Notes: generated from the sequence alone by a model not told the origin. A stretch of 64,000 bases of DNA from UBA2020 sp964551435 (GCA_964551435.1 CAZKBS010000001.1:1-64000), one strand, 5' to 3'. Shown: positions 17,023 through 26,438, numbered from the stretch's first letter. Program-made: numbers and translations.

Positions 17023-17955
17023 CTAGCCGGCTTTATGCCACCGTTTGTGCAGCCACAGCCATTCGGCGGGACGGGCGCGAATCCATGTCTCAAGGTAATG
17101 ATTTACCTCGGTCAGGATACGACGGATATCCGCATCGCGGTCGCCCGTCGGCGCGATATCCAGCGGCGGGAAAAACGTGACGCGAAACCGCGCGCCCGGC
17201 AGGCGCTGTGCCACCGCTGGCACGACAGGGCAATTAAATTTGAGCGCGAACTGCGCAATCGCCGTTGCGGTCAGGGCATCATGCCCGAAGAACGGCATGG
17301 GAATACCTTCGGTCAATTTCTGGTCCATCAATATCCCGATGGATTCACCGCGGCGCAGCAAGGTAAAAATTTCGCGCGCACCTTTATCACTTTTCGTGAT
17401 ATGGCCGAGGCTATCGCCGCCGCGGGCATGACGCAGCAAGTTATCAACCCACGGATTATTCGGCTTGCGGTACAAAAGACTGATCCGCAGCCCGCGGCGG
17501 AGCGCCATCAGACCGTAAATTTCCCAGTTCGCAATATGCCCGCCAAAAAAAATGCCGCCTTTTTCTTTCACCAGATTGAAATGTTCGATGCCTTCAATCT
17601 CGATACGGTCTTCCATATGCCGCAAATGCGGATATTCTGCAATCACGCGACCCAGATTGTCCCACATACCGCGCACGATATCCTTGCGCTCTGCTTCTGT
17701 TTTTTCAGGGAAGGCCAACTGCAGGTTTGCATAGGCGGTACGCGATGCCCCCATGTTCGGGCCGATGCGGGATAAAACAAATCCACCAACAGCAGATGCC
17801 GTTGCCACCGGCAAAGCCGCAAAAATACCGTAAACCAGATAAGTCAGCGGCGTTTCCAGCGCATAACGCAAGCGCCGTTTCCAATCCAGCGGACGCGGCC
17901 CGCGTTTGGGCCCCGTACGCCCCGCCTGTTGCGTTGTCTGGCTATCGCCGCTCAT
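17023..17955 (-). CDS. lpxL: Lipid A biosynthesis acyltransferase, LpxL/HtrB family
   Basis: Inner-membrane enzyme of 310 residues that adds a secondary acyl chain to the lipid A precursor. An N-terminal membrane helix (YLVYGIFAALPVATASAVGGF) is followed by the HxxxxE catalytic motif in GGHIANWEIYG, and then by MDQKLTEGIPMPFFG. The C-terminus carries RPAEWLWLHKRW, typical of the family. The start ATG 17955 overlaps the lpxK stop (ATGA), fixing it against a longer in-frame form that would overlap lpxK. LpxL versus LpxM or LpxP cannot be told. Last gene of waaA-lpxK-lpxL. Confidence 0.9.
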   Translation of the reverse strand: MSGDSQTTQQAGRTGPKRGPRPLDWKRRLRYALETPLTYLVYGIFAALPVATASAVGGFVLSRIGPNMGASRTAYANLQLAFPEKTEAERKDIVRGMWDNLGRVIAEYPHLRHMEDRIEIEGIEHFNLVKEKGGIFFGGHIANWEIYGLMALRRGLRISLLYRKPNNPWVDNLLRHARGGDSLGHITKSDKGAREIFTLLRRGESIGILMDQKLTEGIPMPFFGHDALTATAIAQFALKFNCPVVPAVAQRLPGARFRVTFFPPLDIAPTGDRDADIRRILTEVNHYLETWIRARPAEWLWLHKRWHKAG

Positions 17956-18977
17956 AGCAGGTTGCCGTGCGTCTGGTAAACGGCTTCGTCGATCAGCGCG
18001 ACCAGCTGCGACGCATCTTCCCATTCGACGTGAATGCCGAAAATTTGTACTTTGTCGCGCAGCGCAGGCGGCAGGCGCACGTGGTCTTTTGCGGTTGTCA
18101 CCACCACGGCGTCCTGCGCGGCGGCAGCCGTCATGAGTTCGCGCAAATCTTCTTCGGTATAGGCGCAGTGGTCGGGATAGCTGCCCCAGCCTTCCAGCAC
18201 CGCACCGGCAGCGGCGAGGCTGGCGCGGAATTTTTCCGGCCGGCCGATACCTGCAAAGGCAAACACCTTTTTGCCAAACAAATCGGGGTTGGTCTCGTCC
18301 GGCACCAGACGCGCATTCAGCACAGGCGTATCCGGCGCATGGGTGCGCAGCGCATCCATCACTCCGGCCTTGTCGTCGCCCAGAAGCACCACCGCATGCG
18401 CACGCGACAGACTGAAATCCAGCGGCTCGCGCAGCGGCCCTGCCGGCAGCATGCGGCCATTGCCAAACCCCGACGTGCCGTCAATGACCAGCAAGGAGAA
18501 ATCTTTGTAGATGGAGGGGTTTTGATAGCCGTCATCCATAATGATGATATTCGCGCCCGTATCAATCGCCGCCTGCGCGCCGAGGGGGCGGTTTTTGGAT
18601 ACCCACGTCGGTGCCTTGGTGACCAGCAGCAAAGCTTCGTCACCGACATCGTCGGCAGTATCGCGGTCAGGGCTGACCTGAATGGGACCAATCTCGCTGC
18701 CGCCGTAGCCGCGCGTCAGCAGGTGCGGGTTATAACCGCGCGCCTGCAACAAATCGACCAGCGAAAGAACAACGGGCGTTTTACCCGCACCGCCCGCCAC
18801 CAGATTACCCACGCAGACCACGGGCCGCGCCATCGGCACGGGATAATAAAGATCAAAACGCTGACGCACGGCAAGACCGTAAAGCGCCGCGAACGGGGAT
18901 AGCAGCGCTGCTTTCTGCTTTGCGAACGGCGCGGCGGAGTCATACCAGAACGCCGGCGTTTTCCATGTGCCCATCAT
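17952..18977 (-). CDS. lpxK: Tetraacyldisaccharide 4'-kinase
   Basis: LpxK (341 residues) puts the 4'-phosphate on the lipid A disaccharide, using ATP at the inner membrane. The P-loop is GNLVAGGAGKTP (GAGKT at 63-67). Further family parts are LTRGYGG, DVGDEALLL, IIIMDDGYQNPSI, and, near the end, TTAKDHVRLP. Length is usual. Its start overlaps the waaA stop and its stop overlaps the lpxL start by four bases, so the three genes form a tightly coupled operon making Kdo-lipid A. Confidence 0.96.
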   Translation of the reverse strand: MMGTWKTPAFWYDSAAPFAKQKAALLSPFAALYGLAVRQRFDLYYPVPMARPVVCVGNLVAGGAGKTPVVLSLVDLLQARGYNPHLLTRGYGGSEIGPIQVSPDRDTADDVGDEALLLVTKAPTWVSKNRPLGAQAAIDTGANIIIMDDGYQNPSIYKDFSLLVIDGTSGFGNGRMLPAGPLREPLDFSLSRAHAVVLLGDDKAGVMDALRTHAPDTPVLNARLVPDETNPDLFGKKVFAFAGIGRPEKFRASLAAAGAVLEGWGSYPDHCAYTEEDLRELMTAAAAQDAVVVTTAKDHVRLPPALRDKVQIFGIHVEWEDASQLVALIDEAVYQTHGNLL

Positions 18978-20275
18978 GACGCTTTCCTTTCGGGCGTCTT
19001 GCTGCCTGCTGCCATCGCCACTTCCAGCACGGGCGTGATATCCTGCATGATGCCGCCGAGAACGCCGGCCTTTTCCGCCGTCATCCGCGCGGCATTGTCG
19101 CCGAATATCTTATATTCCTGCGGTGCTGCCAGTGCGGCAGAAACCTTTGCGGCCAGCGCGGCTTCGTCTGCGACCTCGACAATCGCCGCAGCGCTGCGGA
19201 AATCTTCAAGCACGGTCAGGAAATTGTAACCGACAGGCCCCCAGAAAATCGTGCAGCCGTATTGCCCCGGCTCGATCGGGTTATGTCCGCCGATATCGGC
19301 AAAAGTACCCCCCATCACCACCAGCGGGCACAGACGGTAGAACAGCCCCAGTTCGCCCATGGTATCGGCAAGATAGATGCCTTTGTCGGGCAAGGCGTCG
19401 CCATGACTGCGGCGCGCCAGCGGAATGCCTGCCGCCGCCGCTGCTGCTGCGATATCAGCGGCGCGCGCCGGATGGCGCGGCACCACAACTGTCAGCAAAT
19501 CCGTATGATCAACGGCAAGTTTCTGATGCAGGGCGAAAGCACGCTCTTCCTCCCCCGCATGTGTGCTGGCCCAAAGCAGCAAGGGCCGCCCGTCCGCCGC
19601 CGCGCGCAGTGCGGCGAGCGCGGCCTCATCACACGGCAGCGGCTGCGCCGCATATTTCAGGTTCGCCGATACGCGCACCGATGCCGCGCCAAGCGCCGTC
19701 AGGCGGGCCGCTTCGGCCGCGTTCTGCGCAAGACACAAACGGAAAGCCGACAGCATGCGGCCAATCGTGCCGCGCGCATAGCGCCAGCGCTGAAAAGATT
19801 CCTGCGACATCCGCGCATTCAGCAAAACGGCCGGAATATTCCGTGCGCGCAGCGCCATCAGCATATTCGGCCACAATTCGGATTCCGCCCAGAAGACAGC
19901 ATCAGGCCGCCAATGGTCGAGGAACGACGCCACCCACCGCGGATGATCCACGGGGATATATTGGTGAAACGCCCCTTCGGGCAGGCGGTCGGCCATGAGC
20001 GCGGCGGAGGTCACCGTGCCCGTCGTGACCATCACCGATGCCTGCGGATAGTCACGGCGTACACGCACGACAAGCGCCAGCAGCGACAAAGATTCCCCGA
20101 CACTGGCCGCATGAAACCACAGCAGCGTGCCAGCAGGCCGCGGACGTGCGGGATTGCCGCGGCGTTCATGCGTACGCGCGGGGTCTTCCTTGCCGGCACG
20201 CAGGCGCTTTTGCAAATAAGCGCCCAGAAGCGGCGTGGATGCCTGCATCATCAGCCTGTAAAGCGTGAGCAACAT
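18974..20275 (-). CDS. waaA: 3-deoxy-D-manno-octulosonic acid transferase
   Basis: Kdo transferase (433 residues, GT-B fold) that adds Kdo from CMP-Kdo to the lipid A precursor. After an N-terminal hydrophobic segment comes WFHAASVGESLS, with the catalytic-base Glu, then VMVTTGTVTSA, FWAESELWPNML, and, in the CMP-Kdo domain, VVVPRHPAR and MGGTFADIGGHNPIEP. ATG 20275 is preferred (AAAGG just upstream, and MLLTLYRL matches the usual start) over an in-frame start at 20332. First gene of waaA-lpxK-lpxL. Confidence 0.95.
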   Translation of the reverse strand: MLLTLYRLMMQASTPLLGAYLQKRLRAGKEDPARTHERRGNPARPRPAGTLLWFHAASVGESLSLLALVVRVRRDYPQASVMVTTGTVTSAALMADRLPEGAFHQYIPVDHPRWVASFLDHWRPDAVFWAESELWPNMLMALRARNIPAVLLNARMSQESFQRWRYARGTIGRMLSAFRLCLAQNAAEAARLTALGAASVRVSANLKYAAQPLPCDEAALAALRAAADGRPLLLWASTHAGEEERAFALHQKLAVDHTDLLTVVVPRHPARAADIAAAAAAAGIPLARRSHGDALPDKGIYLADTMGELGLFYRLCPLVVMGGTFADIGGHNPIEPGQYGCTIFWGPVGYNFLTVLEDFRSAAAIVEVADEAALAAKVSAALAAPQEYKIFGDNAARMTAEKAGVLGGIMQDITPVLEVAMAAGSKTPERKAS

Positions 20276-20438
20276 GCGACCTTTCGTTTCCTGCGGCACA
20301 CGGTTCGGACAAGACATCAAACCGCTGGCCAAGCCCCTGTAAGATTGGGTTTTTTAGCCATAAATGCAAGCATTTCTTGCAGTTTTTACCCGCCGCGCCC
20401 TAGAATGGCCTAAGCCCGCTGCCCAAAGGAGCCGCCGC

Positions 20439-20714
20439 GTGACCCAACCGCCGACCGACAGCCGGAACGCCGCCATCGCCGCGCTGAAAAAACAAATCGC
20501 CGAGCAGCGTGCGCGGCTGGACCCCGATGTTCTGAAGCGCGCCGCGAAGGCCGCCGAACTGTCGCAAAAAACGCCGGAAGAGCGCGCGGCGGGGCTTGTC
20601 CCCTATGACCGCGCCGCAGCGGCGGAAGCTATCCGGCTTTTCCTGCAAAACCACCCTGACGCTGCACATTTCGAAGAAGAACTCATCAGTCTGCTGCGCC
20701 AGCAACAGCAATAA
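20439..20714 (+). CDS. Small helical protein of unknown function
   Basis: Charged protein of 91 residues, almost all helix by composition (RNAAIAALKKQIAEQRARLD, RAAAAEAIRLFLQNHP, FEEELISLLRQQQQ). It has no signal and no known domain. The GTG start at 20439 is well supported by AAAGGAG 7-8 bases upstream; an in-frame extension to 20364 lacks such support. Divergent from waaA and followed directly by a strong terminator. It could be a small binding or regulatory protein, but nothing in the sequence says so. Confidence 0.65.
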   Translation: MTQPPTDSRNAAIAALKKQIAEQRARLDPDVLKRAAKAAELSQKTPEERAAGLVPYDRAAAAEAIRLFLQNHPDAAHFEEELISLLRQQQQ

Positions 20715-20740
20715 AAAACCGGCCTTCTGGCCGGTTTTTT
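20713..20740 (+). terminator. Bidirectional Rho-independent terminator
   Basis: A perfect 12-bp inverted repeat (20713-20724 with 20729-20740, arm AAAAAACCGGCC) with a TTCT loop has A6 before and T6 after. It serves the small gene before it and the convergent exported-protein gene at 20759. Confidence 0.9.
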
Positions 20741-20758
20741 ATCAGCGGTATTCATACA

Positions 20759-21832
20759 CTACATCTGGCCAATCACGTCATCCACCGACGAGCTTACTGG
20801 AAGGACATCGAAGTCTTTCCAGCTGGGCATAGAGCCCGGCGCATTCAAGCCACCGCTTGTCAGGTCGTTCATGGCCTGAGAAAGAATGCCGCTGTTATTT
20901 GACAATTCCTGCAGCAAATCAGTGCCGCCACCCGAAACGGCGTTATTCAAAAGGTCATAAAGCGTGAAATACGGCATACCTCTTTCAACGGCAGCCCCCA
21001 TAAGGCTCTGGAATTCTGCAACAGGTGAATAACCGTTACCCCAGAGCTGGGCAATACGCGAACATTCACCATCGGGCGTTGCCGCCGCGACAAGACTGCT
21101 GATCGCGCTGTTGATCATGGTCACAATAGAATTCACGAGGCTGTTGATGGCACTGGTAACAGCTGCAACAGCACCGCTGATCATGGAGTTGATCATCGAC
21201 CACGCCGCGTTGATAGTCGCAACGGCGGTAATCACCGCCGTCGGCATGGCAAGGCCCAAAAGGTCCATCGCCGCAACGAGGGTGTTATAATAACCGTTGA
21301 TATCAGAAACATAGCCGGCAAGGTCGCCCATCGGGCCGGAAATAGCCGACAGGAAGCTGTTGATTGCACTATTGACGAAGCTGTTGAGGTAACCGGCAAC
21401 AGTGGCACCCAGCATATGCGAGAGGGAGTCTGTAAAGTTGGGCACGTGCCCCGCCATAATCGGGGAGACAACGGCATCAAGACCGCGCACAAGTTTTGTC
21501 GAGGCGCCGAAATCGGGGAAAGAACTCGTTCCGAAAACGGACGTGTTTGAAATCGGCAGCGAGGCCATGGCGCTGACGTCCGAGAAAATACCGCCAAGAC
21601 GCGACGTCAGCATCAGCGCATGGTCAAAGCATGTCATGCCGACAGAGTTGTCGTTTTGCTTGACCAGTTCGCGGGCTTCGGATTTTGCTTCGGCACGCTT
21701 TGCTTCGGCGCGGCGCTCAAACAGCGGCAGGACGTTGTCGCAATCGCAGCCCGGCTGACATGCATTAGCCGCCGTGACCGAAAGGCCCATCATGAGCGCG
21801 AGGAAAAGCGCTAAAAATCCGTATTTTCTCAT
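20759..21832 (-). CDS. Exported three-cysteine family protein, copy 2
   Basis: Protein of 357 residues with a Sec signal peptide (FLALFLALMMGLSVTAANA). The mature part begins CQPGCDCD and continues with a charged RAEAKRAEAKSEARE helix, GMTCFDHALMLTSRLGGIFSDV, and FGTSSFPDFGASTKLV. A long stretch of helices rich in Ala, Ile, Ser and Asn (SAINSLVNSIVTMINSAI) follows, then GECSRIAQLWGN, RGMPYFTLYDLL, and the end MPSWKDF ... DVIGQM. It is closest to the 1590-2684 gene along its whole length. The third family member (21882-22589) lies 49 bases upstream, likely in the same operon. GAGG precedes the ATG. The helical middle might insert in or span a membrane, but that is inference. Confidence 0.8.
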   Translation of the reverse strand: MRKYGFLALFLALMMGLSVTAANACQPGCDCDNVLPLFERRAEAKRAEAKSEARELVKQNDNSVGMTCFDHALMLTSRLGGIFSDVSAMASLPISNTSVFGTSSFPDFGASTKLVRGLDAVVSPIMAGHVPNFTDSLSHMLGATVAGYLNSFVNSAINSFLSAISGPMGDLAGYVSDINGYYNTLVAAMDLLGLAMPTAVITAVATINAAWSMINSMISGAVAAVTSAINSLVNSIVTMINSAISSLVAAATPDGECSRIAQLWGNGYSPVAEFQSLMGAAVERGMPYFTLYDLLNNAVSGGGTDLLQELSNNSGILSQAMNDLTSGGLNAPGSMPSWKDFDVLPVSSSVDDVIGQM

Positions 21833-21881
21833 GCGTCAGACCTCGACCCCATCAATAACAACCGCGCTGAGACTGACCCGA

Positions 21882-22589
21882 TCAGGGGCAGGTCGCGGAG
21901 CCACCCGCCGCGTTCACAACCTCGCAAAAGCTGTTCGCTGTGGAAAAATCCGGAATAGCAGGAACAGGCAACTGAGTCATAGCTGTTTGCAAGTCAGCAA
22001 AAATACCGTCTGTGTCGCCCGCTTCCCAGTTTTTGGTGAAACGATCGCCCGCCGCAGCCGGAATAGCGCCGGAAATAAGTTCGGCAAAGCTCAGGTAAGG
22101 TACGCCCCCCGCGATACCTTTTGTCTTGATCCGTTCCCACAGATCTTCGATACCGGTGCAATCGACGTTGTTATCGGGTGTGGTCTGGTCGTATACAACT
22201 GTCGTCGAATCGTTACCTTCAGCATCCGCAAACTGGCCGAAAAACGCCGTCAGGGCGTCGGTAATCACGGAGGCGAAGTTGGTATTGCCGATGAAACTGC
22301 CCGAAAACAGGTTACCGCCGCGTTCTGCAGAAACGCCGGCTGCCTGGTTGAAACAGGTCATGGCCAGAACACTGTCCGGCTTGACCACGATTTGTTCGGT
22401 GACAGCAACGTCATACAAAACACGCGCCTGCGCTTTTTTCTGGGCGGCATCAAGAACGGCAGGACTGCATCCCTCGACGGCCTGCGCCTGCACACCCGTG
22501 CTGATAAGCACCACACAAGCAACTGACAAAAATGACAAAAATAGCTTTTTTGTCGGGAATGTGGCAAAAACGGGAAGAATCTTCTTCAT
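21882..22589 (-). CDS. Exported three-cysteine family protein, copy 3 (short form)
   Basis: Protein of 235 residues with a Sec signal (FLSVACVVLISTGVQAQA). It shares the family frame: an early Cys (EGCSPAVLD), AMTCFNQAAG followed by RGGNLFSG, DCTGIEDLWERI, and GGVPYLSFAELISG, matching the GTPYFSM/GMPYFTLYDLL block of the longer copies. The long Ala/Ile helical middle of the other two is missing here. Extra Cys occur at the C-terminus (SFCEVV, SATCP). ATG 22589 was chosen to put the signal at the N-terminus. First gene of a two-gene unit with 20759-21832. Confidence 0.75.
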   Translation of the reverse strand: MKKILPVFATFPTKKLFLSFLSVACVVLISTGVQAQAVEGCSPAVLDAAQKKAQARVLYDVAVTEQIVVKPDSVLAMTCFNQAAGVSAERGGNLFSGSFIGNTNFASVITDALTAFFGQFADAEGNDSTTVVYDQTTPDNNVDCTGIEDLWERIKTKGIAGGVPYLSFAELISGAIPAAAGDRFTKNWEAGDTDGIFADLQTAMTQLPVPAIPDFSTANSFCEVVNAAGGSATCP

Positions 22590-22718
22590 GGCGATACCCT
22601 GATCTGCAGATGGATGACGCATATATCTTTAATTTTAGCAAAATTCTCGGCATGTGTCTGCATCAAAGTAGGGAGATGCGGATTAACCAATTAAAATAAA
22701 AAGGAAAATCGGCAATTT

Positions 22719-23294
22719 ATGCGTATCGTCAGCGGCCAGTTCAGGGGTAAAAAGCTCGAAAGCCCGCAGGGACTCACCACTCGCCCCACCAGCGACCGCG
22801 CCAGACAGGCCGTGTTCAATATATTGGAACATGCCAGCTGGCGCCCCTTCATTTTACCAGAAAACGCCTTTGTTTTGGATGTTTTTGCAGGCACGGGAGC
22901 GCTGGGCCTTGAGGCGCTGTCACGTGGCACCGCCGATGCCGTCTTTATCGAACAAGCGCCCGAAACGCTGAAAGCGCTGCGCGCCAATATCGATTCGATG
23001 CGTGTCGGGGGGCAAAGCCACATCCTGCGCGCCGATGCCCTGCACCCGCCCGCCCGCCCGCCCGCGCTGGCGCCGCGTACACTGGTTTTCCTAGACCCCC
23101 CCTATGGCAAGAATTTCGGCTATGCGGCGCTGAACGCCCTTGCGGCCAAAGACTGGCTGGCGACCGATTGCGTCTGCGTCATGGAAATGGCCAAAAAACA
23201 GCCCGAGCCCCTGCCCGCCGGCTTCACCCTCGCCGATACCCGTCATTATGGCGTGGCCGAAGTGCGGTTTTTACTGCGCGGCCAGCATCCGTAA
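22719..23294 (+). CDS. rsmD: 16S rRNA (guanine-966-N2)-methyltransferase
   Basis: RsmD (191 residues) methylates G966 of 16S rRNA, using S-adenosylmethionine. Family start MRIVSGQFRGKKLESP, then RPTSDRARQAVFNIL. The SAM site is VLDVFAGTGALGLEALSRG and the catalytic motif is FLDPPYG. Length is usual. In many alphaproteobacteria it follows an rRNA pseudouridine synthase, but here it stands alone between the exported-protein pair and a terminator. Confidence 0.95.
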   Translation: MRIVSGQFRGKKLESPQGLTTRPTSDRARQAVFNILEHASWRPFILPENAFVLDVFAGTGALGLEALSRGTADAVFIEQAPETLKALRANIDSMRVGGQSHILRADALHPPARPPALAPRTLVFLDPPYGKNFGYAALNALAAKDWLATDCVCVMEMAKKQPEPLPAGFTLADTRHYGVAEVRFLLRGQHP

Positions 23295-23299
23295 AAAAG

Positions 23300-23328
23300 C
23301 AGGGCGCCGTTATGCGGCGCCCTGTTTC
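23300..23328 (+). terminator. Rho-independent terminator after rsmD
   Basis: A 9-bp GC stem (23300-23308 with 23316-23324, arm CAGGGCGCC) is followed by TTTC on the plus strand. The T-run is short but the position, six bases after the rsmD stop, fits. It may also serve the convergent gene at 23349. Confidence 0.7.
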
Positions 23329-23348
23329 TGATTAGATACCTGCGCCGG

Positions 23349-25496
23349 TCAGAACGACAACTCGGCAATCAGCTTATTCAAATCGCTTTCCAGCTTCTGA
23401 CGCTTCGCGGCCATATCGTCGCGCTGGGCATCGATTTTGGAGATCAGGTCTTCCTGTTCGTTCAGCTTGTTCAGATAACGCTGCTGCACATCCGACGTCC
23501 CCGTCAGGCTGCGCAGGTTTTCACGCACGCGCAGCTGGTCTTCGAAAATGACGCTGCGCTGGCGCTGCAACTCTGCCGACTTGCGGTCGATATCGTCCAT
23601 GTTGCGGCGAACTTCCGCCATACGGGCGAAGGCTTTGCGCGTCGATGCGTCAAGCTGCCCGCGGTCGGTCGCATAGGCGGCCAGCTGCGGCGTCGAAAAG
23701 CTGGCAATGGTATAGGACTGCCAACCCTGATGTTCCAGCACCACATTCAGCGTTTTTTTCTCGCCAGCCTTCACGGGGACGCGAATGCGGTAATGGGTAT
23801 CGGTGACCTCGACCTCTTTCGGGTCGGGGGAGACGATTTGGTAATCACCCATGCGCGGATGTTCGATAACAACAGTGCGCTCTTCCTTCTCCGGCGCCTT
23901 GATGGTGTAGATGGTTTCATAGCGCGTCGTCATGGCGGTGCGCATCACGCCTTGCGATACGCTGATGCGGCCCTCTGTCGATTGGCTTTTTTGTTCGCGG
24001 TCGATGGCGGTTTTGGAATCAAGCGCATAAGACACCATGCGCTTGTTCCCGCGCGCCACCACCGGCATGTTGGCATCACCGACAAAGCTGGTGCCTTTCA
24101 GCAGCGCGCTTTCTTCGTACAGCGTCAAAACACCGGGGGGCAGGCCGGTATCGCCATCGTTTTTCAGCTCCACCGCCGCCAGCGGATGGCGCGGATGGGT
24201 ATCGGGCTGATAAAGCGCGACGCGTTCCATCGGCACCTCGCGGCTGACAAACGGCAGCATCATCGATTGGCCGGATTTCAGGCTGAAGCGGTCGGGAAAG
24301 CGGAACAGAACCTGCGTCGTCGCCTCCGCGCTTTGCGCCGCACTCGCCGCCTGCGCGACGTTGCGCATGCCGCCATAGCCGCCGGACGACATCGCCGCGC
24401 CGCCTTCGTAAGCAACGGCGCTATCTGCCGACATTTCCATTGCCTGTAGCTGCATGGATTCACCGCGCGCGCGCATTGCCTTCATCATCGGCGCGCTGGC
24501 AGGAGCGGGCGGCGCACCACCGACCACATTACCGTAGTCGCGGCGCTCCATATCGCTGGCGGTGCTGACGGCGCCGCTATCGGTACGCGGCATCACGCGG
24601 CCGAAAACCTGCACCGGAATTTCGGGACGCTGCACGTAATAGGATTCATACAAAGACTGGCGGAAGGTGACAGGATTGCCCGACACCAGTGTCATATCGA
24701 CATTGTTCCAGTCGCTGGCCGTCATATTTTCAACCACGGCCCAGCCTTGCAGCAGGCCTTTTTTGTCCTTGCCCTCGCCTTCAGGCAACACAAGGCGATA
24801 CGCGGTTTTCCACAGCGGCGCATCCACGACATAGGACAGCGTCACCGGACGCGCCCCTTCGCCGGGCAGCGACACGGTGAGCATCCGGCGCTCCGACGTG
24901 CCGTTTTCGCGGATACTGTCGAGGGCGCGGGCAATCTCGCCGCGGATTTTCGCATCGTCAAAGCGCATGGATTGCAAATCTTCCAGCAGCGCCTGGCGCA
25001 TCCCCTCCGCCGTCATCACGCTGATGCGGTGTTTGGTGACGGTTTTGCCGTCTTCAAGCTCCACCTGCTCGGGCGTGACCTGAATGACTTTGCCGGAGAT
25101 CTCCGCATTGCCGCCGCCCTTGAGGGTAATCGCCGCCCCCTGATAGGCGTTGATGAGCAGCATGGGGTTCGACAGCTGTTCCTGCGTGAAGGGAAGATCT
25201 TTGAAAACCTGTTCCAGCGGCTGTTTACCCGGCAGCGTCACACCGCCCAGACGTCCCTGACGGTCAAAGATGACAAGGCTTTTGAGGATGTCGTCCACCT
25301 GTTCGAAGCGCACGGGGAATTCGACCGTGGCGTTATCTTTCACCTGCATCTTGTGCACGAAATTCGCAAGGCCGCTGGTGGAGAGGATGACGCGGTCAAC
25401 GGGGATTTCACCGCTTGGCCCTTCGGCACGGGCGAAGCTGAGGGCGGTTGACGACAAAAGCGCGGCGGCAAAAAGCGTGACGGCAAATTTTTTCAT
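23349..25496 (-). CDS. Exported DUF4139-family protein
   Basis: Protein of 715 residues with a Sec signal (LFAAALLSSTALSFARAEG). I place it in the DUF4139 (mucoidy-inhibitor-like) group from its layout: an N-terminal beta domain, a central block with LSYVVDAPLWKTAYRL and VVENMTASDWNNVDMTLVSG, and a beta C-terminus with PVKAGEKKTLNVVLEHQGWQ. A charged coiled coil at the end follows (RRNMDDIDRKSAELQRQR ... LNKLIAELSF). A Gly/Ala/Met-rich low-complexity linker lies near the middle. No enzymatic role is known for the family. ATG 25496 has AGGAG 7 bases upstream. Periplasmic or surface location is inferred. Confidence 0.8.
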   Translation of the reverse strand: MKKFAVTLFAAALLSSTALSFARAEGPSGEIPVDRVILSTSGLANFVHKMQVKDNATVEFPVRFEQVDDILKSLVIFDRQGRLGGVTLPGKQPLEQVFKDLPFTQEQLSNPMLLINAYQGAAITLKGGGNAEISGKVIQVTPEQVELEDGKTVTKHRISVMTAEGMRQALLEDLQSMRFDDAKIRGEIARALDSIRENGTSERRMLTVSLPGEGARPVTLSYVVDAPLWKTAYRLVLPEGEGKDKKGLLQGWAVVENMTASDWNNVDMTLVSGNPVTFRQSLYESYYVQRPEIPVQVFGRVMPRTDSGAVSTASDMERRDYGNVVGGAPPAPASAPMMKAMRARGESMQLQAMEMSADSAVAYEGGAAMSSGGYGGMRNVAQAASAAQSAEATTQVLFRFPDRFSLKSGQSMMLPFVSREVPMERVALYQPDTHPRHPLAAVELKNDGDTGLPPGVLTLYEESALLKGTSFVGDANMPVVARGNKRMVSYALDSKTAIDREQKSQSTEGRISVSQGVMRTAMTTRYETIYTIKAPEKEERTVVIEHPRMGDYQIVSPDPKEVEVTDTHYRIRVPVKAGEKKTLNVVLEHQGWQSYTIASFSTPQLAAYATDRGQLDASTRKAFARMAEVRRNMDDIDRKSAELQRQRSVIFEDQLRVRENLRSLTGTSDVQQRYLNKLNEQEDLISKIDAQRDDMAAKRQKLESDLNKLIAELSF

Positions 25497-25640
25497 GTTC
25501 AAACTCCTGAAGGTGTGCGGCCTGAAGGTGGGACGATGCGACCGCCGCTTTCCTTGGCGTGGAAAGCAAAAATTTAATAACCCCTTCGCATTCAAGCAAA
25601 AAAGGGTGAATAAAGCCTAAACCGGAGCACCGGCAAAAAG

Positions 25641-26438
25641 CTAGATGACAAAATAAACCAGCAGGAAACCGCCCAGGAACAGGCGATAAAAAACAAACGG
25701 CAGCAATCCGGCCCGTTTCAGCCAGACCATCATGAAGTGGATGGCGCAAAGCCCCGCCAGAAACGACATACCCACGGCCAGCCCAGCCTGATGCCAAAGA
25801 CCGGGATTATCCATCTGCATCAGCTCGCGCAGACCCATCGCCCCCGCGCCCATCGTCGCAGGGATGCCCAGCAGGAACGACAGCCGCGCCGCATCCACCC
25901 GCTCATACCCCAGAAAACGCGCTGCCGTCATGGTCACGCCGCTGCGGCTGGTGCCGGGTATGAGAGCCAGTGCCTGCGCAAAGCCGATAATCAATACACG
26001 CTTGAGGGTACAGTCGGTGACTTTCAGCTCGCGTTTGCCGAACATATCGGCAAGGCCCATTAAAAGACCAAAAAACAGCGTCGTCGCGGTAATCACCGCC
26101 ACGCTGCGGATACCGCCCGGGAAGGCGACGTGAATATAGGCGCCAAAGGCAAAAGCAGGAAGGCTGCCCAGCGCGATATACCAGCCGAGATTACGCGCCT
26201 GTTTATCCTTCGCCTTGGGACCGCACAGCACGTTCCAGCCGATGTTCCAGATATCGCGGCGGTAATAAAGCAAAACCGCCAGCAACGTGCCGACATGCAG
26301 CGCCACGTCGATGAGGATGCCCTGATCCACTTCGCCCAAAAGACGCGGTGCAAGCACCAGATGCCCGCTGGAGCTGACCGGCAGGAATTCTGTAAGCCCC
26401 TGAAGGGCGGCAAGGACAAAAAGCTGAAAAAATGTCAT
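25641..26438 (-). CDS. uppP: Undecaprenyl-diphosphatase (BacA/UppP)
   Basis: Multi-pass inner-membrane phosphatase (265 residues) that recycles undecaprenyl diphosphate to the monophosphate carrier used for peptidoglycan and O-antigen; loss or gain changes bacitracin sensitivity in known species. The two catalytic stretches are present: ALQGLTEFLPVSSSGHLVL near the N-terminus and IPGTSRSGVTMTAARFLGYER in the middle. Length is usual. Single gene, divergent from the small membrane protein gene at 26624. Confidence 0.97.
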   Translation of the reverse strand: MTFFQLFVLAALQGLTEFLPVSSSGHLVLAPRLLGEVDQGILIDVALHVGTLLAVLLYYRRDIWNIGWNVLCGPKAKDKQARNLGWYIALGSLPAFAFGAYIHVAFPGGIRSVAVITATTLFFGLLMGLADMFGKRELKVTDCTLKRVLIIGFAQALALIPGTSRSGVTMTAARFLGYERVDAARLSFLLGIPATMGAGAMGLRELMQMDNPGLWHQAGLAVGMSFLAGLCAIHFMMVWLKRAGLLPFVFYRLFLGGFLLVYFVI

